A stretch of DNA of 64,000 nucleotides from Phycisphaerae bacterium. GTDB taxonomy: Bacteria; Planctomycetota; Phycisphaerae; Sedimentisphaerales; Anaerobacaceae. A model generated the notes under the pieces. That model saw only the letters and a list, made by a program, of their open reading frames with translations, was not told the origin of the DNA and ran no database searches. The DNA lies in assembly GCA_030601745.1 (NCBI GenBank), contig JAUWBI010000001.1, positions 1 to 64,000 of the forward strand. Reading direction: 5' to 3'. The translations under genes and the position numbers were made by a program. This document shows, in pieces, positions 26,316-35,895 of the stretch (position 1 is its first letter; every line of letters starts with the position of its first letter).

Positions 26316-27905
26316 ATGCTGGACTTATCAAAAAAAAGATACAGGTTGAGAATTGTGATTCCGGCCTATCCCGCGTTTAATGTTTATTCGCGCATTGCCC
26401 GTAAGACCACGGCTTTGGGGCCGGTATGCGTGGCCAGTGTCGTGAATAAAATGGAAAGATGGGATGTTGAGGTCATCGATGAAAATAACCTTCGCAGATA
26501 CGGCCCCATAAGCGACTCAGGCGGAGCCGACCATGAATTTTTACAACGACAACGACCCGCGGACGCTGTTGGATTTTATGGCGGATTGACAAGCACCATA
26601 CCCAGACTCTACAGAATAGCTCGCTTCTATAAAAATAAGGGCGTTGTTACTATTGCCGGAGGACAACATTTCGTTGAAGATAATATAGCCGAGGCATTGG
26701 CTTGCGGTATTGACTATCTGGTTATCGGCGAAGGAGAAGAAACCATTAAAGAGCTTCTATCGGCGATGGAGGGCAAGCAAGATGTAAGCAAGATAAAAGG
26801 TATTGCTTACTTAAACAACGGCGAGATTATTCGTACTCCAAAAAGGGAGCCTCTAATGGATTTCGGCAAGTTTCCTTTACCGGATTTTCCCCTGGTGCGC
26901 TACGCCAGGATTAAAATTTATCCTGTTGGAAGGGTAAGGGGCTGCGGTATGGACTGCGAGTTCTGCACTGTTAAAGGCAAACCAAGATATGCTTCTCCTG
27001 AACGATTGCTTGAGTGTATGAGTTTTCTTCTGGAGACGAAGGGTGCCAGAAGCTTTTTTATCGTTGATGACCTCTTTGGGCAACGGCGAGATGAGACAAT
27101 AAGGTTCTGTAATATGCTCAGGGATTATCAGAAAAGTATAGGCACAAGTATGGATATAACCGTTCAGATAAGATTGGATAAAGCTAAAGACCCTGAGTTA
27201 CTTTCTGCTATGCGCCAAGCGGGTATTAACACAGTAGCCATTGGTTTCGAGTCACCCATTAAAGAAGAATTAAAAGCTATGAACAAACATCTAAGGCCTG
27301 AAGATATGTTATCTTTCGCAAAGACATTCCATAAATTCGGTTTTTTGGTACACGGCATGTTTATTTGGGGTTATCCCTTAAAAGAAGACGTGAATCTTCA
27401 AATACCGGTAAAGGAACGCATAAAGCGTATTAAGAATTTTATCAAGAAAGCCAAGCTTGACACTGTACAGGTCTTGCTGCCGGTTCCTCTGCCCGGAACG
27501 GAATTGAGACACAGGCTTGAAAAACAAAACAGGATGTACCCGATTCAAGATGTGGGGTGGGAATATTATGACGGTAACTTTCCTCTCTTCGAGCCCGATG
27601 AGCCTATGAGCACTGAACAGATGCAGGCTTCTATTAAAAAAATTATGGGCAAGTTTTATCAGTTTAAATATATACTTATGATAGGCTTAAATATATTTTC
27701 TTTTCCCGCTTTAGTTTTCTTTTTCCATAATATCAGATTAGGATGGGAAAGGTGGTATCGGCCTTGGCGCAACTACCTGCTTCGTTTTGGCGGCTGGATT
27801 ACTATGAGGGAATGGGCCTCAGAGTTAAAAAAAGATAAGTTCTCGCAAAAATTACAAAAGGCGAAAGAACATCTAAAAATGACCAAAACGGGCATGCCTG
27901 ACTAA
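26316..27905 (+). CDS. B12-binding-domain radical SAM protein
   Basis: This 529-aa protein has an N-terminal cobalamin-binding-type domain (about 10-150: RIVIPAYPAFNVYSRIARKT, AVGFYGGLTSTIPRLYRIA, YLVIGEGEETIKELL). The radical SAM core carries the 4Fe-4S motif CGMDCEFC with cysteines at about 210, 214 and 217. Later core landmarks are VGFESP-like AIGFESPIKEELKAMNK and GMFIWGYPLKED. A hydrophobic, basic C-terminal tail (IGLNIFSFPALVFFFHNIRLG, WRNYLLRFGG) suggests membrane association, as in hopanoid- and lipid-modifying members. The substrate is unknown. The start at ATG 26316 is chosen over an upstream TTG. It has no operon partner on the same strand. Confidence 0.85.
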   Translation: MLDLSKKRYRLRIVIPAYPAFNVYSRIARKTTALGPVCVASVVNKMERWDVEVIDENNLRRYGPISDSGGADHEFLQRQRPADAVGFYGGLTSTIPRLYRIARFYKNKGVVTIAGGQHFVEDNIAEALACGIDYLVIGEGEETIKELLSAMEGKQDVSKIKGIAYLNNGEIIRTPKREPLMDFGKFPLPDFPLVRYARIKIYPVGRVRGCGMDCEFCTVKGKPRYASPERLLECMSFLLETKGARSFFIVDDLFGQRRDETIRFCNMLRDYQKSIGTSMDITVQIRLDKAKDPELLSAMRQAGINTVAIGFESPIKEELKAMNKHLRPEDMLSFAKTFHKFGFLVHGMFIWGYPLKEDVNLQIPVKERIKRIKNFIKKAKLDTVQVLLPVPLPGTELRHRLEKQNRMYPIQDVGWEYYDGNFPLFEPDEPMSTEQMQASIKKIMGKFYQFKYILMIGLNIFSFPALVFFFHNIRLGWERWYRPWRNYLLRFGGWITMREWASELKKDKFSQKLQKAKEHLKMTKTGMPD

Positions 27906-28891
27906 ATATAAAAAAAGGATAGATTCATTCCATTCAAAACTACCGTTTTGGTTGCAGCACTCCCGATAAAGTTGGTCCCGGCGGGCCAGCGACAGAAATT
28001 TGCCACGAAGACAGAAACTGGATTCCCGTTTCTGCGGGAATGACATTATGGGCGGAGCCATCCCCAAGTTGCGCTTGAGGGTGCCAGCCGGGTGTTACGG
28101 TTCCACACGACCAACGTTAAAAGACAGGGCAGGCACATAGGCCTGCCCCTACTGCGCTCGCAATGACCCGGCTTCGCATATCCGCCTTCGCATAAAGCTA
28201 CGGCGTGACAGGAGCTACGCCGCGGCAGGCGGGGGACGGAGGACCCGGCTTCGCATTTCCGCCTTCGCATAAAGCTACGGCGTGACAGGAGCTACGGCGT
28301 GACAGGCGGGGGACGGAGGACGGAGGCGGTATGAATATCGAATAAAGAACAAGGAATATCGAATGATGAAGTTGAGATTGCACTGCTCTGCGGAGTTAAG
28401 CACCCCCAAACAAGTTTGAGGGTGCCAGCCGGGTGTTACGGTTCCACACGACCAACGTTAAAAGACAGGGCAGGCACATAGGCCTGCCCCTACTTGAGGC
28501 CGCCACCCGGGCATTTACGATTGTCAATTTACGATTGAGGGTTGAGATTGCCGCGCATCACTCCGCGATGCTCGCAATGACCCCGCACCAAATTGTCCCG
28601 CACTAATTAGACGTGAGTACGCACTCAATTCGTGCGGGACACAGCAGCAGGAGCCTATTTGGTGCGGGGCAAGCAAAATAGATTCCTCGGCTGCGCTCGG
28701 AATGACAATGGGGGCTGCACTTCGCTTCGCTCGGAATGACAATAGAGGCTGCACTCGGAATGACGGGAAGGCTGATGGTGGTTTCCCACAAAATTTTTTG
28801 TAAAGTTGTTGCAACCAAACTCACGATTAAATATAATTAAGAGTTTGTGTAAATATTCGTAAGAACTGTAGCATGTTCGGCCTTAATCGAT
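27906..28891. repeat. Repeat field with a perfect 79-bp direct repeat
   Basis: No gene is seen in nearly 1 kb. The 79-bp segments 28075-28153 and 28416-28494 are identical and each ends in the hairpin GGGCAGG-cacatagg-CCTGCCC. A second pair, CGGCTTCGCATxTCCGCCTTCGCATAAAGCTACGGCGTGACAGG, recurs at about 28168-28212 and 28253-28292. GTGCGGGxC and CTCGGAATGACA words fill 28570-28770. This looks like intergenic repeat growth without any transposase. Confidence 0.8.
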
Positions 28892-29350
28892 ATGATTCTA
28901 ACACAAATACTGCGACCAACCTGCGTTAAAGTCCCGCTGGAAAGCAAAGACAAGCAATCTGTAATAACGGAACTGGTGGATTTGCTCGACACTAACGGAT
29001 TGTTGTCAGACAGAAACGTTGTTTTAGAGGCGGTGTTGGCGCGTGAACAAACGCGAAGCACCGGCATCGGCTTGGGAATTGCCATCCCGCACGGCAAATG
29101 TAAAGCCGTCAAGGAACTCGTTATGGCGATAGGTCTCACAGATGAGCCGATTGATTTTGCAAGCGTTGACGGCAAACCGGTAACAACCATTTTTCTACTG
29201 GTCTCGCCGGTCGACCAAACCGGCCCTCACATTCAGGCCCTGGCCAGAATAAGCAGACTGATGCTCGACGAACAATTCAAACAAGGGCTTGAAAAAACCA
29301 CCTCCGCTGACGAGGTCTATGAGCTCCTGAACAATAAAGAGAATGAATAA
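28892..29350 (+). CDS. PTS IIA domain protein, PtsN/fructose type
   Basis: This 152-aa single-domain phosphocarrier of the PTS EIIA-2 family has the phosphorylated histidine at about H67 in GIAIPHGKC. Flanking family blocks are VLAREQTRSTGIGLG, VDGKPVTTIFLLVSP and HIQALARISRLM. It is a cytoplasmic protein that receives phosphate from HPr. As it lacks IIB or IIC partners here, a regulatory role like PtsN is more likely than sugar transport. No ribosome site is obvious before the ATG. It stands alone between a repeat field and a gene remnant. Confidence 0.85.
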   Translation: MILTQILRPTCVKVPLESKDKQSVITELVDLLDTNGLLSDRNVVLEAVLAREQTRSTGIGLGIAIPHGKCKAVKELVMAIGLTDEPIDFASVDGKPVTTIFLLVSPVDQTGPHIQALARISRLMLDEQFKQGLEKTTSADEVYELLNNKENE

Positions 29351-29531
29351 ATCATATCGGGCTGGTCGTATTGCGTGATGTCCCGAGGCGCGGGGATAAA
29401 AAATTAACCGCGGCGGCGACAGCGAAGAAATTACAACTTAACCCGCATATTTCATAGTTCCTCTGGTGGGGCGGTTTTGGAAGTAGTTTGACCTATTGCT
29501 GCACGCAACTATTGTCCAATGGGTTAGATTG

Positions 29532-29798
29532 TCATTGACAATGGCTGCCCAAACCGTCAAAAGTATTCACGGGATAGGCCTCCCATTCCACAGCCGGGTC
29601 AAAGCTATCGTAGTCATTCCAATCGCCGGTTGTAACCGAACACTTGCGGCGCAGGGTGTGGTCAGTGGTTGTAGTACCACCGCTTCCCCAGCCATTAAAG
29701 CCTGTATCGAAACCGATTTGGCCTATAACGTCGTGTGGCGCTCCCTGGTAGGCCAATTCAATCGCATCGTTGCCGAAGAAGATAAAGGACCGGTCGCT
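29532..29798 (-). pseudogene. Lamin-tail-domain protein remnant
   Basis: About 89 codons read like the end of a bacterial lamin-tail domain: FIFFGNDAIELAYQGAPHDV, IGQIGFDTGFNGWGSGG, TDHTLRRKCSVTTGD and FDPAVEWEAYPVNTFDGLGS. The C-terminal stop looks original. The frame continues upstream to about 29897, but that part does not resemble the family, and no signal peptide or nuclease domain is found. It is therefore the 3' stub of a secreted protein (such domains often sit on secreted nucleases). Confidence 0.65.
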
Positions 29799-30072
29799 TA
29801 GGACACTCCAAGTAAAATTGATAAAGACCGGTGCCAAAGTGGTGAAGCATTCAAGGTATGTGATATTCAGACGGGGACACTGGTTGAGGTATGTCAAAGA
29901 AACGATAATCAGCTGCCAAATTCGTGTTTTTGTTACTTTTCTGGACGATAAACTTACGAGAAGCAGCCAAGAAGAAGCTTGAATTTTTAAGATGTATTTG
30001 ATATTCTATTAGAAAAGAGGCTAAGCAGCGTAGCTGAGCAAGGATTTACGTGGTTATATGGGAAATCCCGGA

Positions 30073-30108
30073 TTATTGAGAGCAATGTTTTTCAATACCG
30101 TTTGGAAA
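30073..30108 (+). repeat. Left flanking direct repeat of the C45/PqaA gene
   Basis: TTATTGAGAGCAATGTTTTT and the following 16 bases resemble 32819-32854 at about 28 of 36 positions, in the same orientation. The two copies bracket the fusion gene exactly. Confidence 0.5.
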
Positions 30109-30119
30109 GGAGAGCAAAA

Positions 30120-32807
30120 ATGCGAATGCAAAGAACAGTAAAGGCTATGAACGGCGCATCGCGGATGGGTGTGTTTCTGGCAATACTCCTGGCAGCAGCG
30201 TTTGGTTGGGCCGAAGCGCAGGCGGGCGGGTATGGCACCCGCGAGACCGTCGGAGCAGGCACGGATGAAATTACGCTTGTGAAGGTCGGTGGGACGCGGT
30301 ACCAGATGGGCTACTGGTACGGGCGTCTGTTGGCTGACGAGATTTCGGCCTGCTGGGCGAGCCTGTCGGCTGTGGCTGGCTACAGCGAGGCGGAATATGC
30401 TGCGGCGATCGCGGCGATGTGGAATCCAGCGTATTTCGATACAGCGGCGTATGAAGCGGAGCTGCAGGGAATGGCGGACGGATGCGAGGACGGAGGGCAT
30501 CCGGAAGTCACGTTCGAGGAGCTGCAGAAAATGCACGTGCTTCCGGACATATCCGAACGCGGTTGTTCGCTGTTTGCCGCCTGGGGTAACGCGACGGTGG
30601 ACGGCCACCTGTATCAGTTGCGCAACCTGGACTGGAACATGGATACGGGGATTCAGGATTATCCTGTGGTGGCCGTTTTCGAGCCGGACGATGGTCACGT
30701 CCATGCCGTCATCGGGTTTGCGGGGTTGATAGGCGTGGCCGGTGGCGGGATCAGCGAGAACGGCATCACCCAAAGCGAGATTATGGGATATTTCTGCGAC
30801 CCTGAAACGCTGAACGGAATTCCCTTTCCGTTCCTGCTGCGCGACATCCTGTATCACGATACGACGTTGGCTGAAGCGCTAACCCGAGTTCAGAACGCGA
30901 CCCGAACCAACAACTACCATTACGGCCTCAGCGGCCCGGACGGGGCTGAAATAACCGGCAGGTTGTTGCTGACCAGCAACACTCGCTGCGACATCTATGC
31001 CGACAACCAATCGATTGACCCCCATCCTTGTTTTGATGAGGAGGGTCTGGCGCCGTTTCATAATCCGCTCGTCGATGTCGTGTACTGGACACGGCACAAT
31101 GGGAGTCGCAACGAGGAGTTCTATAGCGCGATTAACGCGCGGTACGGAAACATTGATTCGACGCGCTCGCTCGAGATCGCAGATATCATACAAGACGCCG
31201 GCGGGGGCACGTTGCTGAGTGTGGTGTATGACGCAACGGCGGGAGAGTTCTGGGTCGCCTACGCGGAGGGTTTAGCCCCGGCCCCCGATCAAGGGTTCGT
31301 TCACTTTGATCTGAGCACGCCGGAGGGGTTGACGGCTTTGGATTCGTACGTGGCGGCGCCGGACGACAGCTACACGTGGAGCCAGGTTGGCACCATTGGC
31401 GGTTCGGGGTACACGGCCTACGTGTTGGATATGACCTCTCAAACCTGGCTGACTTCGGCAGAGGTGAACCGGACGCAGTGGCAGCACTGGTTGACGGTTA
31501 TCAAGCCGAACACGGTCAGCAGCACGATGGCGTTCCTTGAGATTGGCGGGGGCAACAACGGTGGGTCACCGCCGACGTCGGTGGACTCGACGCTGGCGTC
31601 GATAGCAACGACGACGAACACGGTGGTGGCGGAGGTGCGGATGGTGCCGAACCAGCCTCTGACGTTTACCGGGGACGTACCCCGGCGGGAAGACGCGTTG
31701 ATTGCTTATAATTGGGACAAGTTCCTGACGACCGGGGAGGAAATCTGGGTGACGCGGCTGCCGATGACGAAGTCGGTGGTGCGGGCGATGGACGCCGTGC
31801 AGGAGTTCTGCGCGACACCCGCGGGCGGGTCGTTGACGATAAACGAGTTTGTGGTGGCCGGGGGGTCGAAGCGGGGGTGGACGACCTGGACGACGGGGGC
31901 GGTGGACAAACGAGTGGTGGCGATTGTGCCGATAGTGATCGACCTGCTCAACGTGGAAGTTTCGTTTAACCACCACTGGGCGGTGTTAGGTTTTTGGGCT
32001 GCGGCAGTGCATGACTATGAGGACATGGGCATCATGGATTGGTTCGCCACGCCGGAGATGGAGGCGCTGATGGCGATTACGGATCCGTATTCGTATCGGT
32101 CCCGGTACACGATGCCGAAGTTCATGGTCAATTCATCGGGGGATGACTTTTTCCTGCCGGACTCGTCGCAGTTTTATTTCGACGACCTGCCGGGTGAGAA
32201 GTACCTTCGCTATGTGCCGAATACGGACCACGGCCTCGGCGGCTCGGATTCGTGGAACTCTCTGCTGGCGTTCTACGAGTCGGTGGTGGACGGGTGGTCT
32301 CGGCCGCAGTTTTCGTGGACGTTGGAGGGCGACGATTCGATGCGGGTGCAGACGAACCCGCTTGCTCCGCCGAGCGAGGTTAATCTGTGGCAGGCGACGA
32401 ACCTGACGGCGCGGGATTTCCGCAAGAACCCTTACCCAGCGCAGGGGCACCCGGCGCCAACGCCCGTATGGACCAGCTCGGCCCTGAGCGATGAGGGCGG
32501 CGGGACGTACATCGGCCAGGTATCCAAGCCGCCGACGGGGTGGACGGCATTCTTCGTAGAGCTGGTCTATGCCAGCGGCGGGGCCGATCCGTACAAGTTC
32601 ACGACCGATGTGAGCGTGGTGCCGTACTATTTGCCATTTGTCTGCGACTTTGACCGCGACGGCGATATAGACCTGGCTGATCTTGATGTTTTTACTGACC
32701 AATGGCTGGTAACCGGAGAGTTGTCTGCAGATGTTGACCCAAAAGGCGGGGACAGGACAGTTAACTTCCTCGATTTTACCACGTTCGGCTGGAACTGGTC
32801 TCCGTAG
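30120..32807 (+). CDS. Secreted C45 acyltransferase / PqaA-like / dockerin fusion
   Basis: This 895-aa protein has a signal peptide to about residue 35. Residues about 45-400 resemble the C45 (acyl-CoA:6-APA acyltransferase-like) Ntn-hydrolase family: KVGGTRYQMGYWYGRLL, then SERGCSLFAAWGNATVDGHL, where Cys149 would be the self-exposed nucleophile. Residues about 405-835 match the PhoPQ-activated pathogenicity-related (PqaA) family, with ALDSYVAAPDDSYTW, LEIGGGNNGG and the serine motif VVAGGSKRGWTTWTT (S584). The C-terminus is a planctomycete dockerin-like pair (DFDRDGDIDLADLDVFTDQW and DRTVNFLDFTTFGWNW). The start is ATG 30120 behind GGAAAGGAG. Base composition is visibly GC-richer than its flanks, and direct repeats bracket it, so transfer is plausible. 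The natural substrate is unknown. Confidence 0.75.
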   Translation: MRMQRTVKAMNGASRMGVFLAILLAAAFGWAEAQAGGYGTRETVGAGTDEITLVKVGGTRYQMGYWYGRLLADEISACWASLSAVAGYSEAEYAAAIAAMWNPAYFDTAAYEAELQGMADGCEDGGHPEVTFEELQKMHVLPDISERGCSLFAAWGNATVDGHLYQLRNLDWNMDTGIQDYPVVAVFEPDDGHVHAVIGFAGLIGVAGGGISENGITQSEIMGYFCDPETLNGIPFPFLLRDILYHDTTLAEALTRVQNATRTNNYHYGLSGPDGAEITGRLLLTSNTRCDIYADNQSIDPHPCFDEEGLAPFHNPLVDVVYWTRHNGSRNEEFYSAINARYGNIDSTRSLEIADIIQDAGGGTLLSVVYDATAGEFWVAYAEGLAPAPDQGFVHFDLSTPEGLTALDSYVAAPDDSYTWSQVGTIGGSGYTAYVLDMTSQTWLTSAEVNRTQWQHWLTVIKPNTVSSTMAFLEIGGGNNGGSPPTSVDSTLASIATTTNTVVAEVRMVPNQPLTFTGDVPRREDALIAYNWDKFLTTGEEIWVTRLPMTKSVVRAMDAVQEFCATPAGGSLTINEFVVAGGSKRGWTTWTTGAVDKRVVAIVPIVIDLLNVEVSFNHHWAVLGFWAAAVHDYEDMGIMDWFATPEMEALMAITDPYSYRSRYTMPKFMVNSSGDDFFLPDSSQFYFDDLPGEKYLRYVPNTDHGLGGSDSWNSLLAFYESVVDGWSRPQFSWTLEGDDSMRVQTNPLAPPSEVNLWQATNLTARDFRKNPYPAQGHPAPTPVWTSSALSDEGGGTYIGQVSKPPTGWTAFFVELVYASGGADPYKFTTDVSVVPYYLPFVCDFDRDGDIDLADLDVFTDQWLVTGELSADVDPKGGDRTVNFLDFTTFGWNWSP

Positions 32808-32818
32808 CTGACCGTCTA

Positions 32819-32854
32819 TTATTGAGAGTAACGCTTTTCCATACCATCCGGGAA
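32819..32854 (+). repeat. Right flanking direct repeat of the C45/PqaA gene
   Basis: This 36-base segment starts 12 bases after the stop codon and matches 30073-30108 at about 28 positions (TTATTGAGAG shared exactly). The remaining spacer to 33043 holds no gene. Confidence 0.5.
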
Positions 32855-33043
32855 ATGCTGTAACAAATAGCTTAACAGATTTTTGATATATTTTCAAGCG
32901 CAAGGATTTCTTGTTGGCCCGCCTATGGTGCACTTTCGGCACTAAATACGGAATCGAAGATACGGTAAGAACGGGGGTAGGCATAGGCCACAGATAGTAC
33001 GCTTGCAAAATCCAGTGAAATATCCGGGTTAAAGATAATACGA

Positions 33044-35674
33044 TTAAGTAGCGGCTGCGACGGCTTTTTTTGGCTGCGGTGTTTCCCAGAGAATGAGGCC
33101 CAGCTCATAAGGGTTAACCAGGTCGTCGTGCCTGGGTAAGAGCCGCACAGCGACGCCTCGGCGGCCGGGTGCTCCGCAGGGTATCAGGCCAACAAACCAA
33201 TGCTCCCCATCGTGCCCTGACGTCTCTTTATAATCCATTCTTACAGTCGAGCCGTCCTTAATATTGCCCCAGGTATCCACGGGCCCGTGATAAAGCTCAA
33301 CTGAAACATCATCCGGGCCGACCTTGCCGAGCTTAACCAAGGCCCTGACGCTCAACTGCGAGCCAATCTTAAGCTGAGGTTGTTTGGGGTTTAGCTGCCG
33401 GCTTTTTTCTGCGTTTTTAACCTGTATCTGGACATCTTTGATGGCAAACTCGGGCCAGGCCTTTTTCATATTGGATTTCCACATCGAAAGTGCTTTTGCC
33501 CTGGCCATAGCTTCCGCAGTCAAATATCGCCATTTGGCGGCAGCCGGATTATAAAACCTTCGCGTGTACTCACCAACCATTCTATGCGTGTTGAACCGCG
33601 GCGTTATCGACTTGATAGAATTTTTTACTCTGCGTATCCAGGCCCGCGGCAAATTGTCGGCCGAGCGAGTGTAAAACAACGGCACAACCTCGTTTTCGAG
33701 CATATTATAAATCGCCTGCGACTCGACCATATCCTGATAATCGGCATTCTTATAGCTTTCGCCTGCACCAATGACCCATCCCACCTCAGGTGTGTAACCC
33801 TCACACCACCAGCCATCGAGGGTGCTCATATTCAAAGCGCCGTTAATCGCCGCTTTCATACCGCTTGTGCTGCTTGCCTCCATCGGTCTTCGAGGATTAC
33901 TAAGCCAGATATCGACGCCTCGGACCAAGGCCCTCGCCACATCAATATCATAGTCTTCCAGAAATACAATGTGTCGTCTCAAATCGTACTGTGTGGCAAA
34001 GTGAATAATCTGACGTATAATGTCCTTGCCCTCTGTATCTCTTGGGTGGGCCTTGCCTGCAAAAACAATCTGCACAGGCCTGTCGGGGTCACTGAGCAGC
34101 TTTGCGAGCCGCTCCTCGTCCTTAAGCAGCAAATTGCCCCTTTTATAGCCCGCAAATCTTCTGGCAAAACCAATGGTAAGTGCCTCCGGGTCGAGCACCT
34201 CCTCAGCCCGGTTCAATTCAGTATGGTAAGTACCCCGCCGCTGCATCTGTGCCTTAAGGCGGTTGCGTGCAAAAACAACCAAACGCTCTTTACATCGCTG
34301 ATGTGTCTGCCATAATTCCTCGTCAGGAATTTGGTCGATGTTATTCCAAACCGACTCACTGACGGTTTCATCCGTCCAATTGGGCCCAAGGTATCTTTCA
34401 TATAAAGAGCCCATCTCATCCGATAACCAGTTTTTGATGTGGACACCGTTTGTAATCGCTATTACGGGCACTTCACTAACGGGAACGCCGGGCCAGAGAC
34501 TCGACCACATCTCTCGTGATATTTGCCCGTGCAATCTACTCACGCCGTTTATATAGCTGCTCAGCCTTAAGCCTAAAATTGTCATTTTAAATGACTCGGC
34601 ATCGTCGTCAGGAAGTATTCTGCCCAGTGCTAAAAACCGCTCTCTATTTATGCCGAGGGCGGGGAAGAAACTACCGAAATATTTGTCCATCAGCTCCACG
34701 GGGAACTCATCAAGCCCGGCTTTTACAGAGGTATGCATCGTAAAAATATTGCCTGACCTTGTAGCTTCCAGGGCCTCATCAAAAGTCATATTCTTGGCGC
34801 TTCGCAATTCTCGGATTCGTTCCAGTGCCATAAAAGCAGCGTGTCCTTCGTTCATATGGCAGACAGCAGGTGTAATATCCATAGCTGTTAGTGCCTTTAA
34901 GCCGCCAATGCCCAGCATAATCTCCTGGCGAATTCGCATCTCATTGTCTCCGCCATAAAGACTGGCGGTAATCATACGGTCCGTCGAGGAATTTGCAGAC
35001 ACGTTCGTATCCAGCAGATATAATTTTATCCTGCCAACGGAAGCGCACCAAATTTGCGCTGTTACACATCTGCCTGGATATTCAACGCTAATGGTCAACG
35101 GCCGGCCGCTCTTTTTGCGAACCAGCTCGATAGGCATATTATAGAAATCATTCTCGGTATATACCTCCTGCTGCCAACCATCGATGTTCAAATACTGGCG
35201 GAAATAACCTTTTTGATACAGAAGGCCAAGCCCAACTAATGGAACACCGAGGTCCGAAGCACTTTTCAAGTGGTCTCCTGCCAGAATTCCCAGGCCGCCG
35301 GCATAAAGGGGCAGGCATTCATGTATCCCAAACTCGGCACTAAAATACGCAATAATCGGCTTGGTACCTTTTGAAGAAACCTTTTCAAACCAGGTTGGCC
35401 CATCAAGATATGCTTTCAGCTTTTCCACGGCTCGCTGCAGCTCACAGAGGAAACCCTGGTTTTCAGCCAGAGCCTCTAATTGCTCCTGTGAGACATTGCC
35501 CAGAAGTTTGACCGGATTATGCCCACAAGCCGTCCATAAATTACTGTCGATACGTTTGAACAGCTCTACAAAGTACGGGTTCCAGGACCAAAACATATTC
35601 CCGGCAATAGTCTCAAGACCTTTCAGGGAATCCGGCAGTGCCGGCAGGACCATAAAGTTACGCACCTTTGGCAT
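33044..35674 (-). CDS. glgP: Alpha-glucan (glycogen) phosphorylase
   Basis: This 876-aa PLP enzyme releases glucose-1-phosphate from storage glucan. It has the DUF3417-type N-terminal extension of the TIGR02094 subgroup (MVLPALPDSLKGLETIAGNM, MFWSWNPYFVELF). Next comes the core IAYFSAEFGIHECLPLYAGGL GILAGDH and MNEGHAAFMALERI. The PLP-lysine block is MEASSTSGMKAAINGALNMS, with YTPEVGWVIG nearby. The C-terminal about 150 residues form an extra domain. GGAGAG precedes the ATG. It is monocistronic. A terminator-like hairpin and structured segment lie 180-460 bases upstream on the same strand, which could control it by attenuation. Confidence 0.92.
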   Translation of the reverse strand: MPKVRNFMVLPALPDSLKGLETIAGNMFWSWNPYFVELFKRIDSNLWTACGHNPVKLLGNVSQEQLEALAENQGFLCELQRAVEKLKAYLDGPTWFEKVSSKGTKPIIAYFSAEFGIHECLPLYAGGLGILAGDHLKSASDLGVPLVGLGLLYQKGYFRQYLNIDGWQQEVYTENDFYNMPIELVRKKSGRPLTISVEYPGRCVTAQIWCASVGRIKLYLLDTNVSANSSTDRMITASLYGGDNEMRIRQEIMLGIGGLKALTAMDITPAVCHMNEGHAAFMALERIRELRSAKNMTFDEALEATRSGNIFTMHTSVKAGLDEFPVELMDKYFGSFFPALGINRERFLALGRILPDDDAESFKMTILGLRLSSYINGVSRLHGQISREMWSSLWPGVPVSEVPVIAITNGVHIKNWLSDEMGSLYERYLGPNWTDETVSESVWNNIDQIPDEELWQTHQRCKERLVVFARNRLKAQMQRRGTYHTELNRAEEVLDPEALTIGFARRFAGYKRGNLLLKDEERLAKLLSDPDRPVQIVFAGKAHPRDTEGKDIIRQIIHFATQYDLRRHIVFLEDYDIDVARALVRGVDIWLSNPRRPMEASSTSGMKAAINGALNMSTLDGWWCEGYTPEVGWVIGAGESYKNADYQDMVESQAIYNMLENEVVPLFYTRSADNLPRAWIRRVKNSIKSITPRFNTHRMVGEYTRRFYNPAAAKWRYLTAEAMARAKALSMWKSNMKKAWPEFAIKDVQIQVKNAEKSRQLNPKQPQLKIGSQLSVRALVKLGKVGPDDVSVELYHGPVDTWGNIKDGSTVRMDYKETSGHDGEHWFVGLIPCGAPGRRGVAVRLLPRHDDLVNPYELGLILWETPQPKKAVAAAT

Positions 35675-35855
35675 TTTTGACTCTCCGTAAGTCTCTTGAC
35701 AACAAACAATAACAATTTAAGCGAAGAAATAATTCTTCATCGGCCCTTGTTTAATCGACAAATCTATTCTTTAGCTTAACTGCAAAAAACAAAGCAAATG
35801 CCAAGTTTGGAAAATTTTGATAGTCCGATATTTAGCCCCCTTTTGCGGGCAAAAA

Positions 35856-35895
35856 CCCCAAAAATAAAAAAAGGCCTGTACGAAACAGGCCTTTT
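35856..35895 (-). terminator. Intrinsic terminator upstream of glgP
   Basis: An 11-bp perfect stem AAAAGGCCTGT/ACAGGCCTTTT with loop TTCGT (read on the minus strand, 35895 to 35869) is followed by a T-rich run to about 35856. It sits about 180 bases before the glgP start on the same strand, with no upstream gene to terminate. This implies a leader attenuator or the end of a small RNA. Confidence 0.75.

Noticed and set aside
28075..28494. CRISPR-like repeat pair
   Set aside because: Only two 79-bp copies 341 bp apart with no regular spacing and no cas genes.
29496..29801. Plus-strand 101-codon frame over the lamin-tail remnant
   Set aside because: It is antisense to the recognisable lamin-tail sequence and has no features of its own.
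31566..31976. Arginine-rich minus-strand frame in the C45/PqaA gene
   Set aside because: Shadow of a GC-rich coding stretch; the sense frame has clear family motifs.
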